From assembly GCF_019578655.1 (NCBI RefSeq), contig NC_063260.1, positions 11,410,501 through 11,474,500 on the forward strand: a stretch of DNA of 64,000 bases, read 5' to 3'. Under the pieces are notes generated by a model that worked only from the letters and a program-made list of their open reading frames with translations, had not been told where the DNA came from and made no database searches. Below, piece after piece: positions 1 to 10,934 of the stretch. This DNA is from Ricinus communis. Taxonomy: Eukaryota > Streptophyta > Magnoliopsida > Malpighiales > Euphorbiaceae. The translations under genes were made by a program, and so were the position numbers. Each line of letters begins with the position of its first letter. The first letter of the stretch is position 1.

Positions 1-3000
1 TCGTATGATGATTCTGCTTATCAAGAGCTTTTATGAATATGTCTGCCAGCTGGTCTTGACTTTTGATGTAGGGAGTCTCAATCTCTCCCTTTTGAACCTT
101 TTCTCTAATGAAGTGACAATCAACTTCAATGTGCTTGGTTCGTTCGTGAAATACAGGATTTGATGCGATGTGCCGAGCAGCTTGATTATCGCAATGCATT
201 TGCATTGGTCCTTTACTTGCAACTTTCATGTCCTTGAGGACTTGTTTTATCCAAATGAGTTCGCTTGCGGTGGAAGCCATTGCATGATATTCAGCTTCGG
301 CGCTTGATCTGGCCACTACACTTTATTTTTTACTTTTTCATGTTACCAAGTTTCCTCTTACAAAGACACAGTAACCAGTGGTTGATTTCCTATCACAACT
401 TCCAGCCCAATCTGCATCAGAAAAGCCAACTATGTTAGTAGTATTGTTCTTCTTCATCCATATTCCTTGTCTGGGAGTTCCCTTGAGATATCTGAGGATT
501 CGATCTATAGCTTCTAGATGACTGGTGCGAGGGGCATGCATGAACTGGCTCACTACACTAACTGCAAATGAAATGTCAGGTCTAGTGACAGTAAGATAAA
601 TCAGTTTTCCTACCAAGCGCTGATAGTGCCATATGTTGGTTAGGAGGTCTCCATCTTCTAAGTTGAGTTTAACTTTGGTTTCCATAGGTGTGAAGGCAGG
701 TTTGGCACCTGTTTTTCCAGTTTCTTTCAAGAGCTCGAGGGTATATTTCCTTTGGGATAGAAATAAGCCCTTGTTGGATTTTGCCATTTCTATGCCTAGA
801 AAGTATGACAGTTGACCAAGATCTTTGATGTCGAATTCTCGTTTTAGACTTTGTTTGACATCCTCTATACTTTGATCATCATTTCCTGTTATTATAATAT
901 CATCAACATATACTAAGATAACAATGGTGAGACTAAGAGTGTTTTTGACGAACATAGATGAGTCAGATTCGCATTTGCTGAAATTAATACTTAATAAAAA
1001 ACGACTGAGTTTAGCATACCATGCCCTCGGGGACTGTTTTAGGCCATAGATAGCCTTCTTTAGTTTACATACCATGGATGTGTCTGAGGTTGACTTATAA
1101 CCAGGAGGAAGTCTCATGTAAACTTCTTCTTCTAAATTACCTTGTAGGAATGTATTCTTGACATCCATTTGAAATAGGCTCCAGCCCTGATTAATTGCTA
1201 TTGAGAGAAGGATCCTGACCGTATTCATTTTGGCCATTGGAGCAAATGTCTCTTGATAGTCAACTCCATAAGTTTGAGTGAAGCCTCGGGCTACAAGTCT
1301 GGCCTTGTATCTCTCAATAGTTCCATTACTGTTATACTTGATCTTGTATATTCTTTTGCATCCCACAGGTTTTTTTATCTTTTGGAAGATGGACAATACT
1401 CCATGTGTCATTTTTCTCTAAGGCATGAAGTTCTTCTTCCATAGCCTTACACCATTTAGGGTCGGTGTTGGCTTCGTAGAAGTTTGTGGGTTCAGTGTGT
1501 TTTGAGATCTGACAAAGATAATTGCGATATTGGTTAGATAAGACATTGTAAGAAATGAACTTTTGAATTGGATATGTTACCGTATGAGACACATAGTCTC
1601 TAAATTTTACAGGAGGTCTGGATTGACGAGTTGATATTCTCAAGACACTTTCTTCTTCGTGAGGCTGCGTTTCTCCCCCTGAAGGAAGCGGCCTTGAGAC
1701 AGACGGAGACTCCCCCTGAGGCCGATAACCTTGTTCAGAGCTGCTAAGAGAGAAGTCAGAGTTAAGCGGAAATAAAGACTGACAAGGACTAGTAGGGAAG
1801 GGAACATTGGTGGAGGGTGAGTAGTAAGGTTCGGTTTCCACAAAGGTGACATCACGAGAAACATAAGTTTTGTGGTTTAAAGGATCATAGCATTTGTACC
1901 CTTTTTGGGTGGAGAAATAGCCTAAAAAGATGGTCTTAACTGAGCTTTTATCGAGTTTGTGTGAGCGCTTGATATGAACATAACAAAGACATCCAAAAAC
2001 TCGGAGGTGGCCTAGTTCTATTTTTCGATTTTTTAGAACTTCTAGAGGGCTGAAATTTTTTAAGGTGACAGTAGGGAGCCGGTTAATGAGATAGGCTGCA
2101 GTTAACAGGGCATCCGACCAAAAAATAGAAGGAACATGATTTTGAAAAAGGAGAGTGTGAGCGACATTGAGAAGATGTCGATTTTTGCGTTCAGACACTC
2201 CATTTTGCTCGGGGGCATTAACACAAGTGGTTTAATGTATGATGCCATGATGTTTAAGGAAAGTGGAGAAATTATGATTTACGTACTCCGTACCATTATC
2301 GGAGCGAAAATTTTTTAGTTTGGCATTATACTGATTTTTGATGAAATTAAAGAAATCTTGAAAACGAGAAAAAACTTCATTTTTTCCTTTTAATAAATAT
2401 ATCCAGGTGGTGCGAGAGTAATCATCAATAAATGTAACAAAATAACGGAAATGATTATAGGTAGTAACGGGGGCAGGTCCCCAAACATTAGAATGAATTA
2501 AATCAAATGCGTTTTCAGACACACTAGATGACAAGGAAAAAGGTAGTCGTGTGTGTTTTGAAAATTTACACACATCACAATTGCTAGAATTTAATTTTAA
2601 ACACAGTAATTTATTTAAAATAATGTCAGAAGGATGCCCAAGTCTTTGATGCATTAGCATATCTTGGGAAGAATTGGCGGACACAAAATAGGCCTTTGGA
2701 GGGTTATGCAGATAATAAAGACCATGTTTTAATTGACCTTCACCAATCGTCTTCCCGAAAATTCGATCCTGAAAAATGACCGAAGATGGTGAGAAAATAA
2801 CATTACAATTTAAGTCACGAGTAATTTTGCCAACAGATAAGAGATTAGATTTAAAATCGGGCAACAATAAAATATCATGAATATTTGACTGAAGTAAGTT
2901 TGTGGTGCCATATCCTTGAATTTTGACTTTGTTGCCATTAGCAATGTCACATGATGAGAATCACTGATGGAATGAATTTTTTGTAATTGGGTGGGATCCC

Positions 3001-3007
3001 AAGTCAT
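1..3007 (-). pseudogene. copia pol (integrase, reverse transcriptase, RNase H), broken
   Basis: Read downwards, the segment encodes the pre-integrase zinc finger (HQRLGHP...CDVCKFSKH), the integrase core, the copia integrase C-terminal region, reverse transcriptase with the YVDD catalytic box (about 910), and RNase H reaching the window edge. Lesions I can see are: an in-frame TAA in integrase near 2232; a frameshift in a T run near 1375 at the start of reverse transcriptase; and two in-frame stops at about 325-340, where a Trp and a Gln are expected before RNase H. The first catalytic Asp of integrase appears replaced by Asn (IHSNVWG), while the second (FRSDNG) is kept. The enzyme is therefore non-functional. 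Confidence 0.9.
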
Positions 3008-3155
3008 GTGATCAGTGGCTCCAGAGTCAATAATCCAAGTATTATGGCATTTATTTGATGAATTTAATAGTGGTTGGATCTAACCTGACCCATCGGATGG
3101 GTTTGAGCCGAACCGGCTGGGCTGCTGGACCAGGGCCTGAAGCTGAGTCAAGATG

Positions 3156-4196
3156 TTAGCCATTTGGGCCTGAGAAGACTGGTGGGCCGCGTGAGTGGAC
3201 TAGGCCGAAGTCTGGATGGGCTGATGTTGTCGATTCGGGTCGGGTTTGATTAAAAATACCTGACCCGACATATACACCTAACCCTACATCCCTTCTTTCT
3301 CCCATTCTTTCTTTTGTCCAACTCTCCTCTCTTCTGCCGCCGCCCCCTCTTCTTTCTCCTCTTCCCCTCCTGCGCATCGCTACTGCTTCGTCCCATCCCC
3401 GCGAAGGCTTCAAGTGCTGGTGTATATGCCAGTAGGTCTCGCGTGAGTGGCCCTGCCTTTGGCAGTGGTCACAGCGTGCGATGCTTGGCCCTCCGCGCTG
3501 TCGAGTGCCTTCGCGTCGAGCATTGTAGGCGTGATTGTCCGTGGGTTGCGGGGGGAAGGAGACGCTCATGGTGTTCCTCCACGTTTCTTCGCGCTGAACG
3601 CTGGCTATTACTTCGTCTATTTGAGGAAGCTCGGACGTGAGGAGGATCTGTGATCTCAGGCTTTCATAGCTTGAATCCAGTCCTCCAAGGTAAGTGTATA
3701 CCAGATCTTGTTCGTTCCTTTTTTGGATTTCTAGAGGGTCAATTGAAGGCGGAATATAGTTCTACAACTCTTCCCATCGGGTGAGTATTTCTGTTGCATA
3801 TTGCGATGAACTTTGTGTTCCCTGAGTGATTTGCGCTAACTCCTGTTTGAGTCTGAATATATGTGCAAAATTGTGTTGGTGGCCATAGAGGCTTTGCATT
3901 TTTTCCCAAATTGATTTTGATGATTCCATCAGGATGCAGAATCGGGATATTTGGGGCTCCATAGTATTTGTGAGCCAAGACATGACCAAATGGTCAGATG
4001 TCTGCCATTCCTTTATTCTGTCAATTTCTTCTTCGGTTGGGGCTTCTGGCCTTGCTGGTTTTGGCATTTGTTTTGACCCGTTGATAAAACCCAACTTTTT
4101 CCTGCCACTAGGGGCAATATACACAGTTTTAGACCATTTGAAATAGTTGGAGTTGCCTTTAAGGATTATATTGGTTAATTTTTCATTTTGAGACAT
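3156..4196 (-). pseudogene. copia gag, broken
   Basis: Gag forms the capsid-like particle that packages element RNA. The ATG at 4196 starts an intact 144-residue N-terminal part of the copia gag type, with the early SNYFKWSK and later SKSIWEKMQSLYG blocks. The frame is lost near 3762 and resumes from about 3569. There a zinc-knuckle-like CDHCQRQGH is seen near 3473-3440, but the fourth ligand is Tyr instead of Cys, so the knuckle looks inactive. A serine/proline- and arginine-rich stretch follows. Domain order and the adjoining primer site make the identity secure; the join between the two parts is inferred. Confidence 0.82.
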
Positions 4197-4251
4197 GGCT
4201 GGAAGAAGGAAATTTTTTTTTTTGGTAGATGATGTTTACTGGTGGCAACCA

Positions 4252-4264
4252 GGCTCTGATACCA
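4252..4264 (-). other. Primer binding site, initiator tRNA-Met type
   Basis: On the minus strand the LTR end is followed directly by TGGTATCAGAGCC. This is the standard plant Ty1/copia primer site, complementary to the 3' end of initiator methionine tRNA. It fixes the inner LTR boundary at 4265. Confidence 0.88.
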
Positions 4265-4543
4265 TGTGAAAAGAACAATGAAGAGAGTTGTGTATTGAAA
4301 ATTAGAATTCTGAGTTCTTTACAGGGAGATAATGATATATATACATGATTTGTTGTATTGAGAAAAATATTGTAACGGTTGCCTAACAACTCTTTCTGCT
4401 AAGGGTATTGGTTGAAGTGACCTTTCCTGCAAAGCAGGAAAGGTTGCTCCTTTTTACCCTAAGGTCTGTGATGATAGGTCTGCACAAGCAACCTAGCTTG
4501 TGCAGCCTCTGAGACCTCAGCTTCTTTTCCTATTTCTTCAACA
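4265..4543 (-). repeat. 5' LTR of the copia element
   Basis: On the minus strand the segment begins TGTTGAAGAAATAGG at 4543 and ends CTTTTCACA at 4265. It therefore has TG...CA termini and is 279 bp long. The primer binding site follows at once. The partner LTR lies outside the window, so the outer boundary rests on the TG end and on size. A short TATA-like stretch (tatatata near 4337) lies inside, as expected for an LTR promoter. Confidence 0.8.
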
Positions 4544-4633
4544 ATTTCATTTAAGTCTGATATATAAAAGGAAAAGAAAAAAGAAAAGCAGATTTCCATG
4601 TTAATAGTAAGAGACTCAAAATAAACAAAAGAA

Positions 4634-4675
<42 letters not shown>

Positions 4676-5100
4676 AACTATGAAAAGTAATTAAATCTCT
4701 CGATATATTATTTCAGATTGAAAAGCAATTAAAAAAGTTGTATGAAATGGAAAACTAGCTTCCTTTCTCTCTACAAATCCAAAAATCATGAAGTAAATAA
4801 AATAAAATTTTAATTAATTTAATTTAAGTTTAGTATGAAAGACGATACTAAATATTCCTATATCATCAATAACCTCATTAACTAAATAGCCAGCAAAAAT
4901 TTCATGCACCATTTAGAAAATATCGTCAATTTATAAAAAGCAATTCATGAAGTACCTTATGAATACAAATTGCATAAACTACCTAGAACAAAGTATTTAT
5001 TCAATAATAGAATTAACAATCTTGTTGGTCGAAATATAAGATTTTGTTGTTTTAATGTTAATTTGCTATAGCTTCGTTGCAACAAAATATAAATGTAAAC
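4544..5100. other. Spacer between the two retrotransposons with a (TA)n run
   Basis: This is AT-rich sequence with no convincing ORF. A (TA)n microsatellite occupies about 4634-4673. The last five bases (5096-5100) are the left target duplication of the next element. Confidence 0.7.
5096..5100. repeat. Target site duplication, left copy (taaac)
   Basis: The bases taaac lie directly before the element's low-coordinate end and match 12204-12208 exactly, as expected from gypsy integration. Confidence 0.75.
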
Positions 5101-6369
5101 TGATGTCTTTTTTAGTACTCTCAAGTGCACGAACCGTTCCTATAGTAAAGGTAGGTTCACCACGAGGTCGATCTCTCAAAGAACTATGAGGCCACTTATT
5201 ATAAAGACTAATTATCAACACAAAACAATAAAAGTAAATCTAAACACTCTAAATCGTATCTTTGAGAGGATAATGGTCATAAAGTAAAGTAACTAAACAA
5301 TAAATAAATATGCAATGCAAATGCAAATGCTTATGATCTAAAACTACATGCTAAGAATAGTATTTAATCTAGCCATTTACTTAGTAATCTCCTTATTTTA
5401 TTTTAAGCCTAGATCTAATGAATGAGATGGTGATGTGCATTTTCCTTAAATCACTCAAGCTAATGATGCAACTTAGGTTTCTTATACCAACATATATTAA
5501 AGTAAAGATGATATTTCTAATACTTTTAAACCTAAAGATTTTCATAACAATTACTATTGCTAAATTAATATGATGGTTAACTAACAATAATAACTGAAAC
5601 TAATAAAGATATGAAGGTAAAGAAATTATTCATTAAATAAATAAATAACAAGGTTCATACAAAAGTAGAAAGACTAAACTAAACACTTATGAAAACTAGC
5701 CTAACATATTTAACCAAATGATCATGGTATTAAATAGAAAGACAAAAAATAAGAAAGTAAAAAGCTCCCTCAAGATCCAGAATTTCTTCAAGTAGGAAGA
5801 AGATTGGTCCTCAGTCTCCACTTCTTGAAAATCTCCTTAGATCCTAAAAGAACAATGAAAACTAAAACTAAAGTGTTTATGAAGAACTGTAGAGAATTAT
5901 GGAGAGAATAATGGTGGCAGGTGTGGAGAGCAGGTAGGAGAAAACTCTCCTCCCTCTTCCTTGCAGAGATTTATATAGAGGAGAGTCCTCCTCTAAATAA
6001 ATATCTCTAGAAATGAGTATACTAATATAAGTCTATCTAATAGATAAGACTTTAAATATCTTAATCTCCACCAAATACTATCTCATAAATAACTCTTAAT
6101 ATAAATCCTAATAATTATACAAAATGACTAAAATATCCCTTGGGCTTCATAATTAGCAGTCCATGTATCTTAATCTTGGGCCTTAACACGAATATGTCAC
6201 ATTAAGCTTCTTTTAGCTCTATATTTTCCTCTTTTTGTTAATATTCTTGAAAATAGACAATTAAACTTAAGTGAGGCAAAATCACATATTTTCACCATTT
6301 TATATATAGGAATATATCATTAAAGCTTTAAAATATCTTTAAATATCTATACATAATTTGGACCGATCA
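5101..6369 (-). repeat. 3' LTR of the gag-only element
   Basis: On the minus strand it starts TGATCGGTCC at 6369 and ends CA at 5101. It is nearly the same sequence as 10935-12203. Both carry the conserved block around caccacgaggtcgatctctc and a run of stops in all frames. The left target duplication abuts it. Confidence 0.9.
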
Positions 6370-6409
6370 AATACCCCCACACTTAAACTTTTACTTGTCC
6401 TCAAGTAAA
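6370..6409 (-). other. Polypurine tract next to the 3' LTR, with upstream hairpin
   Basis: On the minus strand TTAAGTGTGGGGGTATT directly precedes the 3' LTR start TGATCGG, where the plus-strand primer must lie. Upstream is a perfect 8 bp stem (TTTACTTG / CAAGTAAA) with loop AGGA, at the same spacing as in the internal copy. Confidence 0.75.
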
Positions 6410-7367
6410 TAGCAACTGAGAATTAATTTTTGCAAAAATCATAAAAAACATCCCTACTCAGCTTAAAGATATTATTCAAAAGAATCTCACTAATACAAAG
6501 ATCATGTCAACCCAAGAACATTTGAGTCATAATAATTTTTTTTTAAAATATAAACTCAATCATTGTTAATAAAAAGACTCAAGCATCCAATCCTTCACAC
6601 TTGTTTCACAACAAATAGTCTAACTCATCTCAAAGGATACAACTATGATGCATAATCCAAATTATCATAACCCTATTCAAAAAGGTAAAACCTTCATTCA
6701 AAAACAAGAGATCAATAGGCATTTATTACTTGCTTTTGAAGCTCTTATACCTTTTCTTTTCTTTTCTTTATACCCCTTTTGATACTTGGGTACTTCTTTC
6801 TTTCTTGAGATGTTATGCCTTTTTACATAAATACAAACATGGGTAATAAATGCACCTGGTTACTCAACAAAACATACATCAAGATGCTTTGCATACTCAT
6901 AATCTTAATTATTTTTTTACGCGAAAATCAACATTGGTCATGAAGATCCCCGATTATTAAACAACTAAAATTAGTGGACTAGAGTTATTAAACTTAGAGC
7001 TTTAAACTTGCCCATATCATATCTCACAAACTTAGGCAAGCCAATTTAATAACAAGGAAATCATAATCTAAATCATACACTTCTAATCATACCCATGTCG
7101 AATGTTACTAAACTATTCATCATGTCCATATACAAAAGATGAACACTTGATCATTTAAGTGCAAATAACTCATGAGTTCATATTTATACATGTTAAAAAC
7201 TAACTCAAGAGTTCAAGAATCTTAACATAATAGCATTCTTTCATGGACTCTTATATAGAACAATAATAAAAAGCTGAGTGGAAAAATTTAAAATTTTACA
7301 AAAGATTAATCAAAGTTGCTAATTCTCATGGCATATGACGTATAAAGTTAATCGAAAAAATATTCTA

Positions 7368-7410
7368 TTTCCCTCCTCCACACTTAAATTTGACATTGCC
7401 CTCAATGTCA
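7368..7410 (-). other. Internal polypurine tract with upstream hairpin
   Basis: On the minus strand a perfect 8 bp stem (TGACATTG / CAATGTCA, 7391-7410) with a 4-base loop AGGG is followed by AATTTAAGTGTGGAGGAGGG. This tract could prime plus-strand synthesis, but it lies 1 kb away from the LTR. The same arrangement occurs at 6370-6409, next to the 3' LTR. Confidence 0.6.
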
Positions 7411-7853
7411 TTGCATATAGAAAAATAAAGAATAAAAAGAGAGGAAAAAGATATAATACTCCCCTAGAATTTTGCAATGCATAGTAAGCCATGAACTTGA
7501 ATTCCAATCTCCACCATCCAAACCTTAGAAGCACACTTGAACACACATTATTGATAATTATAAAAGAAATAAAAAAATAAAATTTAAAAATAATGAAGAA
7601 TTAAAAATAATAAACTATACTAGAAAGATTAAATCCTAAGATAATTAAAAGTTAGATCCTAATAAATAAATATAAATTCAAGAATAAAATTTAAAATAAA
7701 GTCCTAGATCAATGATATGACTATTTATGTGGAGGAGATAAATAAATATTTAATTTTAAAAGAGGGTATTTTAACTAAAAATAATTCATAACTAATCCTA
7801 ATTTCTTGGATTTAATTATTTTAATTTTTGCTCAAAAAAAAGATTTTTTTTAC

Positions 7854-8169
7854 ACCGCCAGTTGCGTTGTTAATCCATCGTCGCGCCACACGCGGGCCGT
7901 TTCGCTGCGTGCCTATGCTGCGGGCCCATTCGTGTGCCGCCGATGTCATGCGGCGTGTTGCGCGCCTGCATGCACGCCGCCTCTCTGGCCCGTCACTCGC
8001 AGGCATGTGGCTGCGGCTCGCGGCCCGCGAGGTCGCGGCATGCCGCTGCTGGTATCGGCCTCCTCGTGATAGCACCCATGCTTGGCAAGACGTAGGCTCT
8101 GCCACGATCGGCTTCCTGCGGAGTCACTGGCCGCCGTGTGAAAATTCTTTCCGCCAACGTAGCTCGCTC
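7854..8169. other. GC-rich non-coding block inside the gag-only element
   Basis: About 315 bp rich in G, C and CpG sit between the protease end and the polypurine tracts, in an element and genome that are otherwise strongly AT-rich. ORFs exist on both strands (for example 94 codons on minus), but they have Arg/Ala/His-biased composition, no motif I know, and non-ATG or arbitrary starts, as GC-rich DNA gives by chance. Captured host sequence or a structured RNA region are both possible. Confidence 0.6.
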
Positions 8170-8370
8170 ATTTTTTTAAAATTTTTTTTAGCTTTAATTG
8201 CTTCTCGTGGAGACATATTACCTTTTGGGGATCAAATACAAGCCTACAAGATAAACATAAAATAAATAAGAAATAGAAAAAAATAAAAATAGAAAAAAAA
8301 ACTTAAATGCATAAAAACAAAAATACAATTGCTAAGTTTATTGTCTATAGCTAGACATTCCTGATTATGC

Positions 8371-9153
8371 TTATGGTGGGCGTTCATCAGCGTACTCCAC
8401 CTTTTCGTCATAAGCCATTCGTTTCAAGTATGGCTTCATACTATTTATGCGAACATCTAAAGTTTCATGAAAACTCTTGTCAATTAAGAATGGAATATCA
8501 TCATATAATTGTTTATAAACAAGAGAATCTAAATAATTACATGAACACTTATCAATAGTAGACTTAGGAGATAAAGTTAGAGAATCAAACACTTTAAGTT
8601 CCACAGTTTCTCCTAAAACTGTCATGGTAAGTTTTCCATCATGCACATCAATCACAGTTCTTGTAGTTGCCATGAAAGGTCTACCAAGGAGTATGGTTTG
8701 CTCTTTATCCCTTGTTGGTGTATTTTTCATGTCAAGTACTACAAAATCAACTGAAATTATTAACTTACCTACTTGCACTAGCAAGTCTTCTACTATACCT
8801 CTAGGGTATTTTATCGATCTGTCTGCAAATTGTAGAGACATAATGGTAGGCTTCAACTCTCCAAAGCCAAGTAGTTCATACATCGAATACGGCATCAAGT
8901 TGATGCTTTCTCCTAAATCTAACATGACTTTTGTATCCTCTTTGGCACCTATTGTAATATTAATGGTGAAGCTACCAGGATCCTTCATCTTAAGGGGAAA
9001 TTGATGTTGAAACATTATACTTGCTACTTGTACTTTTTCGTTGTTCGCATATCGCCTTTTGTTGGTGTTCAACTCTTCAAAGAATTTTGCATAAGCTGGT
9101 TCATTCCTGATAACATTCAACAAAGGCAAGTTAGTATTAACTTTAGAGAGCAT
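8371..9153 (-). pseudogene. Retropepsin-like protease region of the gag-only element
   Basis: The region is open for about 260 codons and matches the aspartic protease that follows gag in plant gypsy elements. A flap-like beta domain starts at FTINITIGAKEDTKVMLDLG. The active site reads LDLGESINLMP, where relatives usually have D-L-G-A-S. A second hydrophobic Gly-containing strand (EQTILLGRPFMATTRTVIDV) closes the fold. The ORF ends at 8371 with no reverse transcriptase after it. The apparent start is only the point where the frame opens after the frameshift near 9165, so no initiation codon is claimed. Confidence 0.85.
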
Positions 9154-10790
9154 CTCAATACTTTTAAAAAAAATTCATCATTTTTGCCCTCTTTGGGTTG
9201 GTTTAGAAAAGGAATAGGGGGTCTATAAGGCTGAGCTGCCTTATAAAATTCAGGTCCAGAAAATGCTTCCTTTTCTTTCTTCTCCAGCCTAAGATTAGGC
9301 TCTACTTTTTCTTCCTTTTGTATGCTTTCCTCATTGCTTTGTACTAATCCATCATTTTTAGGTGTACTTGCATAAGAAGAAAAATTCCTTTCAGTTTCCA
9401 TAGCAATATTATCGACAACCTTACCTCTTTTAATAGTAGTAATGGAATTGGCTTGTTCAGGTTGATTTGATAGTTCCTCTTTATTGAGCTTTTCAACAAT
9501 TTGTTCTATTTGAGCTTCTAAACGTTTTAGTGAAGCCTCAATAGAATCTGTCTTTTTCTTATTCCTCTCCATCCTATCATGAGAAGCCATCATAAATGAT
9601 TAAAGTGTTTCTTCCAAACTTGCCTTCATTTGTTCATTAGATCGAAGAGTTTGTTCTTGATATTGAAAGAAAGGTTTGGAGTCCCTTTGGAATTGACAAT
9701 ATTGGTCTTGGCAATGAGGTTGATTTTGACTTCTCGATAATTGTGGTGGGTTTTGCTCATTATATTTCCAAGAAAAATTTAGATGGTTTCTCCAACCTGT
9801 ATTATATGTGTTGGAATAAGGGTCATTCACAGGATGCATGGGTTGGTAAGAATCCATCAAATTTGTTTGGTCATACATATTTCCTCTATAATTATCAAAA
9901 GATGAACAAACATTAGCACTATGACCATAAATACCACAAATACCACATACCTCATTATCTGGTGAGTTTTTTGTTGAAGCAAGCATCGTAACTTGCTTAG
10001 TCAATTCAGCCAATTGCATGGCCATCTCACTATTAGCTACTACTTCATTTACTTCTACTCTCTTTGTCCTCACACTCTTTTGTTGAGAATTGGCTCCTAA
10101 CATCTCAAAAATGTCATAAACCTCATCAGGTGTCCTTTCTAACATAGCACCCCCAGCTGCATTATCAAGCATACATGGATATTATTATGTTAACCCATCA
10201 TAAAATAATTGATTGATCATTGAGAGTGGGAATCCATGGTGTGGGCATTGTAATAAAAGTGATTTGAAGTGATCCCATGCTTCATGAAAATATTCAGCAT
10301 TCTCTTGATAAAAATTAGAAATCTCACCTCTTAATTCTTTGGTCTTTTGCTGTGAGTAAAATCTACTCATAAACTTTTGATAAATTTCATTCCAATTTCT
10401 CAAAGAATTAGGAGGCAAGGTCATTAACCAAGCCTTTGCTCTTTCTTTCAATGAATAAGGGAAACACCTCATTTTTAGTTAATCCTCATTAAGTCCAAAT
10501 AATGGAAAAGTATGAACTATAGCATAAAATTCTCTAATGAATGTTAATGCATCCTCACTAGGCATACCATAAAATGAAGGAAGCATATTAAAATGAATGC
10601 TCTTAAGTTCATAATTCCTAGATGTATCACCTAGAACTATGCATGAAGTAGTGTTACCAATTGTAGGGAGTACATAATCTTTCATAGTCATTCGCCTTTC
10701 AGCTCCTACTTCTCTTGGTGGGTTTGCCATGATATCAACTTCTTCTGTTGATTCTTCTTCTAATTGTTTCCTGCTAAGCATATAAAACAA
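9117..10790 (-). pseudogene. gypsy-type gag with CCHC zinc knuckle, four in-frame stops
   Basis: This is one long reading frame interrupted by stops at 10479-10481, two adjacent codons at 10182-10187, and 9600-9602. All are TAA. On both sides of each stop the frame continues as retrotransposon gag: the capsid part (KERAKAWLMTLPPNSLRNW, FYSQQKTKEL), then a DNAAGGA motif typical of Athila/TAT-like gags, then an intact zinc knuckle CGICGIYGHSANVC near 9950-9910. A Lys/Glu-rich tail follows. Near 9165 an eight-base T run on the coding strand shifts the frame into the protease region. At least three of the four stops stand where a Gln codon (CAA) would fit, pointing to C-to-T decay rather than recoding. 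Confidence 0.88.
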
Positions 10791-10909
10791 AAGAAAATTT
10801 CAGATTAAAAGAAAAAGCTTAAAAATAAAATTTACAAACAAATCACAAAACACAAAACAAACACAAGACACTTTTAATAATCAATCAATATAATAAATTT
10901 GGACACAGT

Positions 10910-10927
10910 TCCTCGGCAACGGCGCCA
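10910..10927 (-). other. Primer binding site of the gag-only element (TGGCGCC type)
   Basis: The minus-strand sequence TGGCGCCGTTGCCGAGGA lies just inside the 5' LTR. Sites beginning TGGCGCCGTTGCC are known from plant Ty3/gypsy elements of the Athila/TAT group, where they are usually assigned to an arginine tRNA. I have not checked the tRNA match base by base. Confidence 0.78.
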
Positions 10928-10934
10928 AAACTTA

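Larger units (their letters stand above)
1..4543 (-). mobile_element. Ty1/copia LTR retrotransposon, 3' end beyond the window
   Basis: The element reads on the minus strand from its 5' LTR (high coordinates) through primer site, gag, integrase, reverse transcriptase and RNase H, which is the domain order that defines Ty1/copia. The window starts inside the RNase H end, so the polypurine tract and 3' LTR are missing and no target duplication can be tested. The coding part is broken by a few stops and frameshifts rather than being heavily scrambled, so I infer a moderately old, immobile copy. The lineage within copia was not determined. Confidence 0.95.

Noticed and set aside
31..222. 63-codon minus-strand ORF in the copia element
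   Set aside because: It is a shadow; the true RNase H frame (continuous with the reverse transcriptase frame) runs through the same DNA and carries the family motifs.
7806..8265. Overlapping ORFs of 87, 94 and 145 codons in the GC-rich block
   Set aside because: They occur on both strands, have no ATG or no motif, and have Arg/Ala/His-biased composition, as expected by chance from GC-rich DNA.
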